A stretch of 42,729 nucleotides of DNA, taken from CAWULT01 sp963923455 (lineage in GTDB: Bacteria > Acidobacteriota > Vicinamibacteria > Vicinamibacterales > UBA2999). Location of the stretch: NCBI GenBank assembly GCA_963923455.1, contig CAWULT010000030.1:1-42729 (forward strand), in the 5' to 3' direction. Positions 1-8,344 of this stretch are shown piece after piece. The translations under genes were made by a program, and so were the position numbers. Each line of letters starts with the position of its first letter. Position 1 is the first letter of the stretch. A model generated the notes under the pieces. That model had not been told where the DNA came from and ran no database searches. It saw nothing but the letters and a program-made list of their open reading frames with translations.

Positions 1-35
1 CAGCGCGTGCCCGGCCTGGACGTGCCGACGCGCCG

Positions 36-458
36 TCAGGACAGGTCGGATACGCCCGTGTCGGCGGCGCCCTGGCGCAGCCCCTCCCGGGCTCTCTGGG
101 CCAGGCGCACGTAGCCCGCCCGGATGATCTCCAGTTCGTGTTCCTCGAGCTCTTCGAGGTCCAGCAGCGCGTTGTGGGCGCCAACCGTCGCCCGGAGCAG
201 TTCGTCGAGCTTCACCTGCACCGCCTCGGCATCGCGGTTCTGCGTGTTCTGAATCAGGAACACCATCAGGAACGTCACGATCGTGGTGCCCGTGTTGATG
301 GCCAGTTGCCAGGTGTCGCTGTACGCGAACAACGGGCCGGTAATCACCCACCCGGCGATGACGAACACGGCCAGCCCGAACGACAGGGGGCAGCCGGCGG
401 CTCGCGACGTCGCCTTGGCCAGCCGGGTGAACCACGAGTGGGACTTGGTTGGACGCAT
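36..458 (-). CDS. Low-affinity iron permease-like small membrane protein
   Basis: A 140-residue protein with two hydrophobic segments (about residues 22-41 and 51-69) followed by a conserved-looking NTQNRDAEAVQVKLDELL stretch and an acidic helical tail. This two-segment-plus-helix layout is typical of the bacterial low-affinity iron permease family (Fet4-related); transport itself is inferred from the family. The ATG at 458 is chosen because the frame, although open further upstream, would otherwise run into the DUF1835 gene that ends at 472. It is the last gene of a six-gene operon with gaps of only 5-13 bases. No metal-regulator site was seen nearby. Confidence 0.75.
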   Translation of the reverse strand: MRPTKSHSWFTRLAKATSRAAGCPLSFGLAVFVIAGWVITGPLFAYSDTWQLAINTGTTIVTFLMVFLIQNTQNRDAEAVQVKLDELLRATVGAHNALLDLEELEEHELEIIRAGYVRLAQRAREGLRQGAADTGVSDLS

Positions 459-471
459 GCCCCACACCCTA

Positions 472-1455
472 TCACCGTGCCGGTGGGATTCGCAGGCGCC
501 GCCCCGCCTCGTCCCAGCGCCACACGGAACCGGGGGCCCGCAGATGCACGCCGCCGATCCAGCGGTCGATCCCGAGCAGCGCCACCGCGTCGGCCCGCCC
601 GGCGAGCACCGCCTCGCCATCCGCCGTCAGACCGACGTGGCCCGACCAGAACGCGGGCGCGTCGTCGGCACCGGGCGGCACGAGGGGGCGGCCGTCCGTG
701 CGGACGATCAGCGGGCGCGTTCCGCCCGCCAGACGCGCGAGGGAACCGGCAAACGACGCGTCGCCGAGGAACGGCGCGGCTTCGAGGTCCCACTGGGAGG
801 CGCGGAACAGGTCTCGCAGCTGCGTGCGGCCCGCCGCGATCGCCTGGAGTGCCTGTGCCTCGGACCGCGAGAGCCCCCGCTCCACGGCCGGATACTCCTG
901 CAGCAGGCGATGCATGGCAGCCGGCAGGAACGGCAGGGGCGACGGCCGGTCCACCCACGACGCGAGCGGCTCCGGGTCTGGGGCGCGGAACGCGCCCCAC
1001 CCCTCGCGTGCGGCGCGCAGTTCGTCCTGCGACACGAGCCGGCGCAGGGGAAACCGCTCGGCGAGCCGTTTGGGCGTCGACAGCCCCAGGAACTCCGCGT
1101 CGCAGACGAGCGACAGCCGGCCGTGCAGGGCGGGCTGCCCGGCGCACCAGTCCAGCACCTGCAGCAGCTGCAGTTGATCGTAGAGGTCGTGCTCGAACCA
1201 GAGCACCACCTCGTCCTCCAGCCGGCCACTCGCGAGGCGCGCGTCGCGCTGCGCGAACGCCGCCAGAGCCTCGTCGAACGAGGCCCACCCGGCATCGGCG
1301 ATGAACCGGGCACGCACGGGGCGCAGGCCGTCGAGCGAGAGCCCCGCTGGCACCGGCCCCTCGTGGAGCACGTCGTTCCACGCGACGACCTCGCCGGGCA
1401 CGCCGGCGGCCCGGATGCCATCGGCCGCGTGCCCGCCGTTCGTGATGTGGAGCAC
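472..1455 (-). CDS. DUF1835 domain-containing protein
   Basis: A 327-residue protein starting at a GTG (VLHITNGGHAADGIR). The VLHITNG...W-D-VLHEGPVPAG block in the first 40 residues and the following VLWFEHDLYDQLQLLQVL region are hallmarks of DUF1835, sometimes annotated as a sigma-24-related or DUF3658-linked family. Its biochemical role is not known. The GTG is preferred because longer versions would overlap the methyltransferase gene ending at 1466. It lies 10 bases after that gene and 13 before the iron-permease-like gene, so it is co-transcribed with both. Confidence 0.8.
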   Translation of the reverse strand: MLHITNGGHAADGIRAAGVPGEVVAWNDVLHEGPVPAGLSLDGLRPVRARFIADAGWASFDEALAAFAQRDARLASGRLEDEVVLWFEHDLYDQLQLLQVLDWCAGQPALHGRLSLVCDAEFLGLSTPKRLAERFPLRRLVSQDELRAAREGWGAFRAPDPEPLASWVDRPSPLPFLPAAMHRLLQEYPAVERGLSRSEAQALQAIAAGRTQLRDLFRASQWDLEAAPFLGDASFAGSLARLAGGTRPLIVRTDGRPLVPPGADDAPAFWSGHVGLTADGEAVLAGRADAVALLGIDRWIGGVHLRAPGSVWRWDEAGRRLRIPPAR

Positions 1456-1465
1456 GCGACGCCGA

Positions 1466-2473
1466 TCAGGGACGGCGCGGCGCGGGGGACGGACGCGCGA
1501 CGGCGAGCCAGTGCACCGTCCGCTGTGGCGTGCCCGCCGCCGGAAACCGCACGTCACCGACGGCCGATCCGTCCTGCCGCACGATGTACTTCCGTGCGTC
1601 GTCCGACGTCACGAGCATGCTGACGTGCGCGGTGAGCGTCAGCCCGACGCTCTCGAGGAACGCGGCCTCCTGCCCGTCGGGAATGGTGAAGATCCAGGGT
1701 TCGCCCCACGCCTTCAGCATGGCCACCAGGCGGGCGTTGGCTTCGTTCGGCCGGTCGAAGAAGGGATTGAAGTGATCGAAGACGACCTCGCTCCGTGGGC
1801 TGGCGTGTTCGGCGACGTCCCGGAGCAGAGCCCGTACGTCCGCCTCCGTCAGGTACATCGACACCCCCTCCCAGATGAAGAACGTCTGGCGTTCGGCGCG
1901 ATATCCGGCCCGGCGCAGCACCTGGCTCACCTGCTCGCGCGTGAAGTCGATGGCGACGTACGTCAGGTTCGGCGGTGGCGGTCCCAGCACGGCGGCCACG
2001 CGGCGCTTCTTGTACTCCTGCGTCGGCCCGAAGTCGACCTCGAACACCCGGACACCCGCCAGCCGCTGCCGGAAGCGGTAGGCACGGCTGTCGAATCCCG
2101 CGCCGAGGATGACGACCTGCGCGGCCCCACGGGTCACCGCGTCGAGCATCCGCTCGTCGATGGCACGTGTCCGGATGTTCACCATCAGGACGCGCGCCCG
2201 CGTCTCGGGCTCCTGCATCGCCTCGCGGTAGTCCTTGTCGAGACCGGCGGCGACGGGCGTCTCGGCAATCAGGACGCGCTCGTCCGGTCCGAGGAACTGC
2301 TCGGCGAGCCAGTCGGGGTTGCGAACGGTGGGGTCGGGATCGCGTGCACCGATGGCCCGTGCTGCCAGGACCCAGACCGAGGTCCTGGACGGCCGGCCCG
2401 GTTCGAGCGCCGAGAGTCCCCCACCGAGGACCAGCAGCGTGACGGCGACGCACGGGAGCATTCGGCGGCGCAT
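1466..2473 (-). CDS. Class I SAM-dependent methyltransferase (leucine carboxyl methyltransferase / TIGR00027-like)
   Basis: A 335-residue protein. RPSRTSVWVLAARAIGARDP with RNPDWLAEQFLGP, the VVILGAGFDSRAYRF motif I and the FEVDFGPTQEYKKRR acidic SAM-ribose loop identify the LCMT-like group of putative O-methyltransferases; the substrate is unknown. The ATG at 2473 begins MRRRMLPCVAVTLLVLGGG, a hydrophobic stretch like a signal peptide or single membrane anchor, which is unusual for a SAM-dependent enzyme. No ATG lies between this one and the conserved RPSRT block. It sits 5 bases after the cupin gene. Confidence 0.8.
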   Translation of the reverse strand: MRRRMLPCVAVTLLVLGGGLSALEPGRPSRTSVWVLAARAIGARDPDPTVRNPDWLAEQFLGPDERVLIAETPVAAGLDKDYREAMQEPETRARVLMVNIRTRAIDERMLDAVTRGAAQVVILGAGFDSRAYRFRQRLAGVRVFEVDFGPTQEYKKRRVAAVLGPPPPNLTYVAIDFTREQVSQVLRRAGYRAERQTFFIWEGVSMYLTEADVRALLRDVAEHASPRSEVVFDHFNPFFDRPNEANARLVAMLKAWGEPWIFTIPDGQEAAFLESVGLTLTAHVSMLVTSDDARKYIVRQDGSAVGDVRFPAAGTPQRTVHWLAVARPSPAPRRP

Positions 2474-2478
2474 GGGCG

Positions 2479-2844
2479 TCAGGCCTGGACGCGGTCTCCC
2501 CGCGCGTGGGGCGCCGAGATGACCAGGAACGTCACCGGCGTGGACGATTCGTTGATGAACTGGTGCGGCGTGCCCGGCGGGATCTCGATTCCCTGCCCGG
2601 GGCGCAGGCGGTGCCGCTGCCCCGCCACCTCGAGCACGGCATCGCCCGTGAGCACGTAGAAGAACTGCCGGGCCGACGCGTGGAAGTGCCGCACCTCGCG
2701 GTCGCCGGGAGGCACGCGCTCCTGAATCACGCTGAGGTCGGGACCATCGACCAGATGCCAGCCGTCGCTGTTGCCGGCCCACCCGTAGTGCGGGGCACAC
2801 GAGACGTCGATGGGCTGCGGCGCGGAACGGGCTGGCGCGTCCAT
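2479..2844 (-). CDS. Small single-domain cupin protein
   Basis: A 121-residue cupin. Motif 1 is seen as PPGDREVRHFHASARQFFYV, with an H-x-H-like metal cluster reduced to HFH, and motif 2 as GQGIEIPPGTPHQFINES, which carries the usual PPGxPH turn. Single-domain cupins bind a metal or a small ligand and range from isomerases and dioxygenases to sensors, so no substrate is assigned. It has no signal peptide. It is the third gene of the operon and lies 5 bases before the membrane-linked methyltransferase. Confidence 0.85.
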   Translation of the reverse strand: MDAPARSAPQPIDVSCAPHYGWAGNSDGWHLVDGPDLSVIQERVPPGDREVRHFHASARQFFYVLTGDAVLEVAGQRHRLRPGQGIEIPPGTPHQFINESSTPVTFLVISAPHARGDRVQA

Positions 2845-2851
2845 CGGTCGC

Positions 2852-3328
2852 CTAGGGGTTGGGGATCCGCGAGCTCTGGCTCGACACGCACTGCCAGCGT
2901 CCGGCCCGCTTGACGAACACGTCCGTGTAGCGGAAGGCCACCGTCGTCGGCTTGCCCTGCTTGGGCCCCGTCATGCGCTTCGTGAACCAGACGACGGCCG
3001 TCTCGCCGTAGACCCTGACGACGAACTCTTCCATCGACGAGGAGTCGACCTGCTGGTTGAACTCCGACGACAGACGAATCTCGTTCGCCTTGTCGCCGCG
3101 GTTGCCGTCGCTGTAGGTGGCGATGAACTCGTCGGCGAGCACGTCGGCGATGAACTTCGTGTCGCGATGCTCGAACGCGAAGTCCCACTTGCGCTCGAGG
3201 TCGATGAGCTCCTGCTCCACCGGCGAGAGCCTCGACGGCGGCGGCGCCGCGCTGCGGCCCTGGGCCCACGTCCCGGTGCCGGCCAGCGCCAGCGCCATCA
3301 TCAGGCATCCCAACTGTCGTGCCCGCAT
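2852..3328 (-). CDS. Secreted NTF2-like (DUF4440/SnoaL-type) protein
   Basis: A 158-residue protein with a clear Sec signal peptide (MRARQLGCLMMALALAGTGT, cleavage near WAQG). The mature part has the cone-shaped NTF2-like pattern: LIDLERKWDFAFEHRDTKFI, then ADEFIATYSDG, and late strands VRVYGETAVVWF and FRYTDVFVKRAGRWQ. DUF4440 proteins are often exported ligand-binding or polyketide-cyclase-like folds; the ligand is unknown. Seven bases separate it from the cupin and 13 from the upstream SDR gene, so it belongs to the same transcript. Confidence 0.82.
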   Translation of the reverse strand: MRARQLGCLMMALALAGTGTWAQGRSAAPPPSRLSPVEQELIDLERKWDFAFEHRDTKFIADVLADEFIATYSDGNRGDKANEIRLSSEFNQQVDSSSMEEFVVRVYGETAVVWFTKRMTGPKQGKPTTVAFRYTDVFVKRAGRWQCVSSQSSRIPNP

Positions 3329-3341
3329 CTGCTGTCCTCCC

Positions 3342-4913
3342 TTACCAGTCCGTCGGCCGGTAGTCCTTCAGGAACTGCCCCCAGACGTGCCGGCCCGTGT
3401 TGAACCCGTCGATGATCGGGTCGACGATCCGGGCGGCTCCGTCCACGATGTCGAGCGGCGGGTGGAACCGCTGCTCCGTCGTCTTTCGCGCCGCGATCTC
3501 GGCGGGATCTTCGTCGGTCACCCACCCGGTGTCCACGCTGTTCATGTGGATGCCGTCGGTGTGGTAGTCGGTGGCCGACGTGCGCGTCATCATGTTCAGC
3601 GCGGCCTTGGCCATGTTCGTGTGCGGATGCCGTGTCGTCTTGAAGTTGCGATAGAACTGCCCCTCGACGGCCGACACGTTGACGACGTGCTTGTCGCGTT
3701 CCGGCGTCCGCACCATCAACGGCTTCAGCCGTGCGTTCAGGACGAACGGCGCCACCGCGTTGACGAGCTGCACCTCGAGCAGCTCCACGGTCGACACCTC
3801 GTCGAGCAGCAGCCGCCACGAGTTGCGCCCGCGCAGGTCCACCTGCTGGAGGTCCTGGTCCAGCCGCCCCCTGGGGAACAGATCCTGCTGCGCGCGCAGT
3901 TCCTCCGGCAGCAGCGGCACCTGGGACAGCTCCGCGGACCGCGCCAGGCCCGACACCTCCGACAGCCGGCGTTCGAGCGTTGCGCCGGGGTCGGCCTCCG
4001 GCAGCAGGTGGTAGCCGCGAAGGCCCTCGTACGAGCCGATCAGCCGGCGGACGTGCGCGGGCAGGTCCTTCGCCGACGCCGTCTCCTCCGCCATCATGTG
4101 CGCGTAGAAGTCCGGCGGACGGCGCACCGTCTGGCAGGCGTTGTTGACGATGAAGTCGAGCCGCGGCCGCGTGGCGAGCAGTTCCCGGCAGAACGCCTCG
4201 ACGCTGGGCGTGTGCCGGAGGTCGAGTCCGAAGATCTCCAGCCGGTGCGCCCACTCCTCGAAATCGGGCTCGGCCGCATAGCGCGCCGCCGAATTGCGGG
4301 GAAAGCGCGTCGTCACGATCAGGTGTGCCCCGCACCGCAGCAGCTTCAGCCCCGCCTGGTAGCCGATCTTGACGCGCCCGCCCGTCAGCAGGGCGACGCG
4401 GCCGCGCAGGTCCGCCAGCTCGGTGCGCTTCCGGTAGTTGAAGGCCGCGCAGTCCGGGCAGAGCTGGTCGTAGAAGTGATGGATCAACGTGTACTTCTGC
4501 TTGCAGACGTAGCAGTGCTGCGGCTCGACGGCCTCGCGCACCGCCTCCTCGGCGTGCACGTCCTGCGGGGCGAAACCCTCGGGTGGGAACACGTTCGGCG
4601 TGGTGAACACCGGCTTGCGCCGCAACACGCGGATGCCGGTGTCGGTCAGCACCGTGTCCACCGTCCGCACGCGCGCGTGCCGGCGGTCACGCGCCGCGGC
4701 CTTCGCCATCTGGCGCCGCGTCACGCGGTCGGGACTGAACGCACCGGCCAGGGCGCGATGGAATCGCTCCCGTTCCGGCTCCGACAGCACGTTCAGTGCC
4801 TGGCGATCCTCGGCGATCCGCTCGAGCGTCTCGGTGGCGGCCCGCAGGCGGTCGCGCAGGTCCTGCCCGGCCCCAACGGCCTCGGCCTCTGCCCTCGACT
4901 CAGCTGACGACAT
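3342..4913 (-). CDS. Atypical short-chain dehydrogenase with an N-terminal four-cysteine (zinc-ribbon-like) region
   Basis: A 523-residue protein and the first gene of the operon. Residues 1-130 are mostly helical. Cys134, 137, 152 and 155 form a CxxC...CxxC cluster of zinc-ribbon type. The Rossmann part begins near 172 with LLTGGRVKIG (consensus TGxxxGIG, with Lys for the second Gly) and has FIVNNACQT at 255-262. At the active site the usual S-x-x-G reads AVEG and the YxxxK motif reads TNMAK (Thr432, Lys436), so catalytic Ser and Tyr appear replaced while Lys remains. The ATG at 4913 is used; the frame is open much further upstream, but that part antisenses rlmA. It may be a conserved atypical SDR family or a non-catalytic nucleotide-binding protein. 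Confidence 0.82.
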   Translation of the reverse strand: MSSAESRAEAEAVGAGQDLRDRLRAATETLERIAEDRQALNVLSEPERERFHRALAGAFSPDRVTRRQMAKAAARDRRHARVRTVDTVLTDTGIRVLRRKPVFTTPNVFPPEGFAPQDVHAEEAVREAVEPQHCYVCKQKYTLIHHFYDQLCPDCAAFNYRKRTELADLRGRVALLTGGRVKIGYQAGLKLLRCGAHLIVTTRFPRNSAARYAAEPDFEEWAHRLEIFGLDLRHTPSVEAFCRELLATRPRLDFIVNNACQTVRRPPDFYAHMMAEETASAKDLPAHVRRLIGSYEGLRGYHLLPEADPGATLERRLSEVSGLARSAELSQVPLLPEELRAQQDLFPRGRLDQDLQQVDLRGRNSWRLLLDEVSTVELLEVQLVNAVAPFVLNARLKPLMVRTPERDKHVVNVSAVEGQFYRNFKTTRHPHTNMAKAALNMMTRTSATDYHTDGIHMNSVDTGWVTDEDPAEIAARKTTEQRFHPPLDIVDGAARIVDPIIDGFNTGRHVWGQFLKDYRPTDW

Positions 4914-5087
4914 CCCCCCAAGCGTACTCGTTCGGCGGCTGCTCGCGCCATCGCCGGCCGGGTCGGCCTCGGGGCGACGCGCCGGCCCCACGCACGCGGG
5001 TTCAAGAGCCGGCTTCTGCGCCGCGGTACCGCCGCCTCGGCGCCGGCGGGCCGCGGCGCAGCCACGCGGGCGCGGTACCATCTGCCG

Positions 5088-5963
5088 ATGCCCTCGCCGC
5101 CGCTGGCGTGCACCGTGCGTGGCTGCGGTCTGCCGTTGACCCGGCACGACCGGACATGGACGTGCCCGTCGCGCCATGCGTACGACGTGGCCCGCCGCGG
5201 CTACGTGAACCTGCTGCAGCCGCAGGACCGCCGCTCCCCTGAGGCGGGCGACGCCCGCGCGGCGATCGAGGCCCGGGCGGGTCTGCTCGCCGCGGGCGTC
5301 GGCCGCGCGATTCTGGACGCGATGGCGGCCCGCGCCGCGGCCCTGCCGCTTTCCGACGAGCCCGTGGTCGTCGAGCTGGGCTCGGGCGGCGGCGATCTGC
5401 TGGCGGCGCTGGCGCGCCTGCGCCCGATCGCCGGCATCGGCCTGGACCTCTCGGTGGCCGCGGCCGAGCACGCGGCCCGTCGGCACGCAGGGCTGACGTG
5501 GGTGGTGGCCAACGCCGACCGACGGCTGCCGCTGCTCGACGGCCGGGTGGACCTGGTGCTGTCGATGCACGCCCGGCGGAATCCCGCCGAGTGCGGGCGC
5601 GTGCTCGCGCCGGGCGGCCATCTCCTGGTCGCGGTACCCGCCGAGGACGACCTGATCGAACTCCGGGCCCTCGTCCAGGGCCAGGGCGTGCCTCGCGACC
5701 GCACCGAGGCGCTCGTCGCCGAGCACCACCCGCACTTCCGGCTGATCGATCGCGAGACCGTCCGCGAACGCCGTACGCTCGGCCGGTCGGAACTCGTCGA
5801 GTTGCTGCGCGGCACCTACCGGGGGCGGCGGCACAGCGTGGCCGCGCGCGTCGGCGCCCTGGACCGGCTCGAGGTGACGCTCGCGTCGGACCTCTGCCTC
5901 TTCGCCCCGGCCCCGCCCGCTCAGGGTTCGTCGTCCGCCGCGCCGACGAGCCGCACGAGCTGA
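5088..5963 (+). CDS. rlmA: 23S rRNA (guanine-N1)-methyltransferase, RlmA family
   Basis: A 291-residue protein. It opens with the RlmA zinc-finger region (Cys8, Cys13 and a later TCPSRHAYDVARRGYVNLLQ block, residues 24-43) used to recognise the 23S rRNA hairpin. The SAM-binding VVVELGSGGGDLLAAL follows at about 93-108, then GIGLDLSVAAAEHAARR, and GRVLAPGGHLLVAVPAEDDLIEL. The family methylates N1 of a guanosine in hairpin 35 (G745 or G748); which base cannot be told here. A TACCAT -10-like box ends 6 bases before the ATG, so the transcript may be leaderless. Its 3' end overlaps the convergent NUDIX gene by 43 bases. Confidence 0.88.
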   Translation: MPSPPLACTVRGCGLPLTRHDRTWTCPSRHAYDVARRGYVNLLQPQDRRSPEAGDARAAIEARAGLLAAGVGRAILDAMAARAAALPLSDEPVVVELGSGGGDLLAALARLRPIAGIGLDLSVAAAEHAARRHAGLTWVVANADRRLPLLDGRVDLVLSMHARRNPAECGRVLAPGGHLLVAVPAEDDLIELRALVQGQGVPRDRTEALVAEHHPHFRLIDRETVRERRTLGRSELVELLRGTYRGRRHSVAARVGALDRLEVTLASDLCLFAPAPPAQGSSSAAPTSRTS

Positions 5964-6397
5964 TCGAGCAGCGGGACCTGCCCGGCCAGGATCCGGCGCC
6001 GGGCCTCGGCCAGCGGGAACCACTCGGCGCGATCGACCTCCGGGAACTCGCGGAGGGCTCCGGACCCGCGCGGCCACTCGATCCGGACGACGGCGCTCCG
6101 CAGCGCCGCTGGGTCCCAGTCGGCCTCGATGACCCAGGCCTGCACCACCTTGCCCCCGCGCTGCGTCACCGGCGCCAGTGGCCGCAGGTCGCCGCCGACG
6201 GTCCAGCCGAGTTCCTCCGCGACCTCGCGCCGCGCGGCCGCGCGCGCGTCCTCGCCCGGCTCGACTTCACCCTTGGGAATCGACCACGCCCCGGCATCGC
6301 GCCTCGCCCAGAAGGGCCCGCCCGGGTGCACGAGCAGCACGTCGACGCCGTGGGGCCGCCGGCGGTACGCCAGCAGGCCCGCGCTCACCCTGGGCAT
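5921..6397 (-). CDS. NUDIX hydrolase (diadenosine polyphosphate / ADP-ribose type unresolved)
   Basis: A 158-residue protein with a complete Nudix box: GEVEPGEDARAAARREVAEE followed by LGW, matching GX5EX7REUXEEXGU with all metal-binding glutamates. N-terminal SAGLLAYRRR and VDVLLVHPGGPFWARRDAGAWSIPKG resemble the Ap4A-hydrolase-like or 'house-cleaning' NUDIX group. The ATG at 6397 (MPRVSAGLLAY) is preferred over upstream in-frame starts that run into the macrodomain gene. It is followed convergently by rlmA. The macrodomain gene just upstream in the operon hints at, but does not prove, work on ADP-ribose derivatives. Confidence 0.88.
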   Translation of the reverse strand: MPRVSAGLLAYRRRPHGVDVLLVHPGGPFWARRDAGAWSIPKGEVEPGEDARAAARREVAEELGWTVGGDLRPLAPVTQRGGKVVQAWVIEADWDPAALRSAVVRIEWPRGSGALREFPEVDRAEWFPLAEARRRILAGQVPLLDQLVRLVGAADDEP

Positions 6398-6416
6398 TGG
6401 AGCCCTGGTCCGCCCG

Positions 6417-6950
6417 TCATCGCTCGTCGCGCTCGACGGTGACCCCCTCGGCGGCATACGCCGAGAGCGCCTCATCGGAGAAGCAGGCGAACAGCACCTG
6501 CTCGAGCGGACCGCCGCGGGCCAGGTCCACGCGAATCGTGGTCACCGCGACGTGCGTGGCCGCCGCGAGCGGGTACCCGTAGATGCCCGTGCTGATCGCG
6601 GGAAAGGCCACGCTGCGCAGGCCCTCGCGACGGGCGATCGCGAGGCTCGCTCGATAGGCGGCCGCGAGCAGGTCCGCCTCGCCCGCCCGGCCGCCGCTCC
6701 AGATCGGGCCCACGGCGTGGATGACCCACCGCGCCTTCAACCGGAAGCCTGGCGTCAGCCGCGCCTGTCCTGCCGGGCATGGCGCGAGGGGCTCGCAGGC
6801 GGCGGCCAGTTGCGGGCCAGCCGCGCGGTGGATCGCGCCACACACGCCGCCGCCGGGCGCGAGCGCCGCATTGGCGGCGTTGACGATGGCGTCGACGTCG
6901 AGCGTGGTGATGTCGACGATCCGGGCCGCCAGCCGCGCCTCCTCAGCCAT
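6417..6950 (-). CDS. Macrodomain protein (O-acetyl-ADP-ribose deacetylase-like, YmdB-type)
   Basis: A 177-residue single macrodomain. DAIVNAANAALAPGGGVCGA carries the NAAN and GGGV.GAIH loops that bind ADP-ribose, and the second loop is AFPAISTGIYGYP with the catalytic-site STGIYGYP signature. The layout matches bacterial MacroD/YmdB enzymes that deacetylate O-acetyl-ADP-ribose or remove mono-ADP-ribose. The start at 6950 (MAEEARLAARIVDITTL) overlaps the end of the threonine aldolase gene by 8 bases, which implies translational coupling. It lies 19 bases before the NUDIX gene. Confidence 0.9.
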   Translation of the reverse strand: MAEEARLAARIVDITTLDVDAIVNAANAALAPGGGVCGAIHRAAGPQLAAACEPLAPCPAGQARLTPGFRLKARWVIHAVGPIWSGGRAGEADLLAAAYRASLAIARREGLRSVAFPAISTGIYGYPLAAATHVAVTTIRVDLARGGPLEQVLFACFSDEALSAYAAEGVTVERDER

Positions 6951-7983
6951 GCGCGATCTCCTCGACCAGCACTCGCGCCGCCTGCTCGCACTGCGGCCCG
7001 CTGACGTCCCGGTGGGTGACCGCGCGCACGGTCCGCGGGCCGAACGCCACCACCAGCACGCCACGGTGGCGCGCCCGCGCCACCACCGTTCCGGCGTCGG
7101 GCGCGTCGGGCGCCAGGTGGAACACGACGATGTTGGTCTGCACGGTCGCCAGATCGAGCACGACGCGGGGGCACGACGCGAGGACGCCGGCCAGCGCCCG
7201 CGCGTGGGCGTGATCGTCGCCGAGCGCCGGCAGGTGATGATCGAGCGCGTGGAGGCCGGCCGCCGCGAAGATCCCCACCTGGCGCATCGCCCCTCCCGAC
7301 ATCCGGCGGAAGCGATGCGCCTGCGTGATCAGGTCGCGCGAGCCCGCCAGCAGGGAGCCCCCGGGCGCACCCAGCCCCTTCGACAGCGCGACCCCCACGA
7401 GGTCGAACGGCGCCGCCAGCGCCGCCGGCGTCTCGCCGGTCGCCACCGCCGCGTTCCACAGTCGCGCGCCGTCCAGGTAGGTCGCGACGCCATGGGCGCG
7501 TGCCACCGCACAGACGGCCGCCGCCTGTGCCGCCGGCATCACCACGCCGCCGCCGCGGTTGTGCGTGTTCTCGATCTCGAGGAGCGTGGTCGGCGGGTAC
7601 AGGATGTGCCCGCGCGGCTTGATCGCGGCCAGGACGTCCGCGGCGGTCAACAGCCCGCCGCGGCCGATCTCGGTGAACTGCACGCCGGCATTGGCCGCCG
7701 ACGCGCCCGATTCGTGCCACACGGCGTGACTCTCGCGGCTGACGAGAACGTCGTCGCCCGGCCGCGTCAGCGTCCGAAGCGCCACCTGATTGGCCATGGT
7801 GCCGGTCGGCATCCACAGCGCCGCGTCCTTGCGAAGCAGTGCGGCGACGCGCTCCTGCAGGGCGTTGACCGTGGGGTCCTCGCCGAACTGGTCGTCACCG
7901 ACGGGCGCCGCCGCCATCGCCGCGCGCATCGCCGGCGTGGGGCGGGTGACGGTATCCGATCGCAGGTCGATGGGGTCGGACAT
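6943..7983 (-). CDS. ltaE: Low-specificity L-threonine aldolase
   Basis: A 346-residue fold-type I PLP enzyme. IDLRSDTVTRPTPAMR at the N-terminus and GDDQFGEDPTVNALQ are diagnostic of threonine aldolase; the PLP lysine is in GVALSKGLGAPGGSLL, with the phosphate-binding and stacking residues in PTGTMANQ and SRESHAVWHE. It cleaves L-threonine or L-allo-threonine to glycine and acetaldehyde in the cytoplasm. The ATG at 7983 is chosen because it gives the conserved MSDPIDLRSDT start. Its 3' end overlaps the macrodomain gene, and the DUF4242 gene lies 46 bases upstream. Confidence 0.93.
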   Translation of the reverse strand: MSDPIDLRSDTVTRPTPAMRAAMAAAPVGDDQFGEDPTVNALQERVAALLRKDAALWMPTGTMANQVALRTLTRPGDDVLVSRESHAVWHESGASAANAGVQFTEIGRGGLLTAADVLAAIKPRGHILYPPTTLLEIENTHNRGGGVVMPAAQAAAVCAVARAHGVATYLDGARLWNAAVATGETPAALAAPFDLVGVALSKGLGAPGGSLLAGSRDLITQAHRFRRMSGGAMRQVGIFAAAGLHALDHHLPALGDDHAHARALAGVLASCPRVVLDLATVQTNIVVFHLAPDAPDAGTVVARARHRGVLVVAFGPRTVRAVTHRDVSGPQCEQAARVLVEEIAHG

Positions 7984-8029
7984 GGCAGGCTCGTGCCGTG
8001 CGGCGGCCCGGGGCACGGGCCGCCGCCCC

Positions 8030-8302
8030 TCACTCGGCCGTGGTCGGGTCGATGACCGTCCTGATCTCGTTGACGGCATTGGCCGGGAAGCCGCCGAGCC
8101 GCGCGTGCTCGCGCACCGTCGCCTCGTCGGGCGCGATGTACACGCAGTAGACCTTGTCGCCGGTGACGTAGCTCTGCACCCACTGGATCTTCGGGCCCAT
8201 GTCGTTCAGCACGCCGCGCGACTTCTGGGCGATGCCGTGGAGCTGCGCCACCGACAGCTGGCCCGCGCCTGGAATCTCACGTTCGATGAGGTACTTCGGC
8301 AT
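8030..8302 (-). CDS. DUF4242 (SCO4226-type) small protein
   Basis: A 90-residue protein, MPKYLIEREIPGAGQL, with VQSYVTGDKVYCVYIAPDEA and REHARLGGFPANAVNEI, the typical DUF4242 pattern. The one family member I recall with a structure is a ferredoxin-like dimer reported to bind nickel; the physiological role is unsettled. It has no signal peptide. It is 42 bases downstream of the secreted protein gene and 46 upstream of the aldolase gene, so it probably sits within one transcript. Confidence 0.85.
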   Translation of the reverse strand: MPKYLIEREIPGAGQLSVAQLHGIAQKSRGVLNDMGPKIQWVQSYVTGDKVYCVYIAPDEATVREHARLGGFPANAVNEIRTVIDPTTAE

Positions 8303-8344
8303 TCGTCACTCCGGGGAAGGGCCGCCGGGCTGCCCGGCGGCAGG

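Noticed and set aside
3117..4907. A long plus-strand frame of about 600 codons
   Set aside because: It mirrors the SDR gene, has high-GC antisense composition (rich in R, H, A, V) and no recognisable motif.
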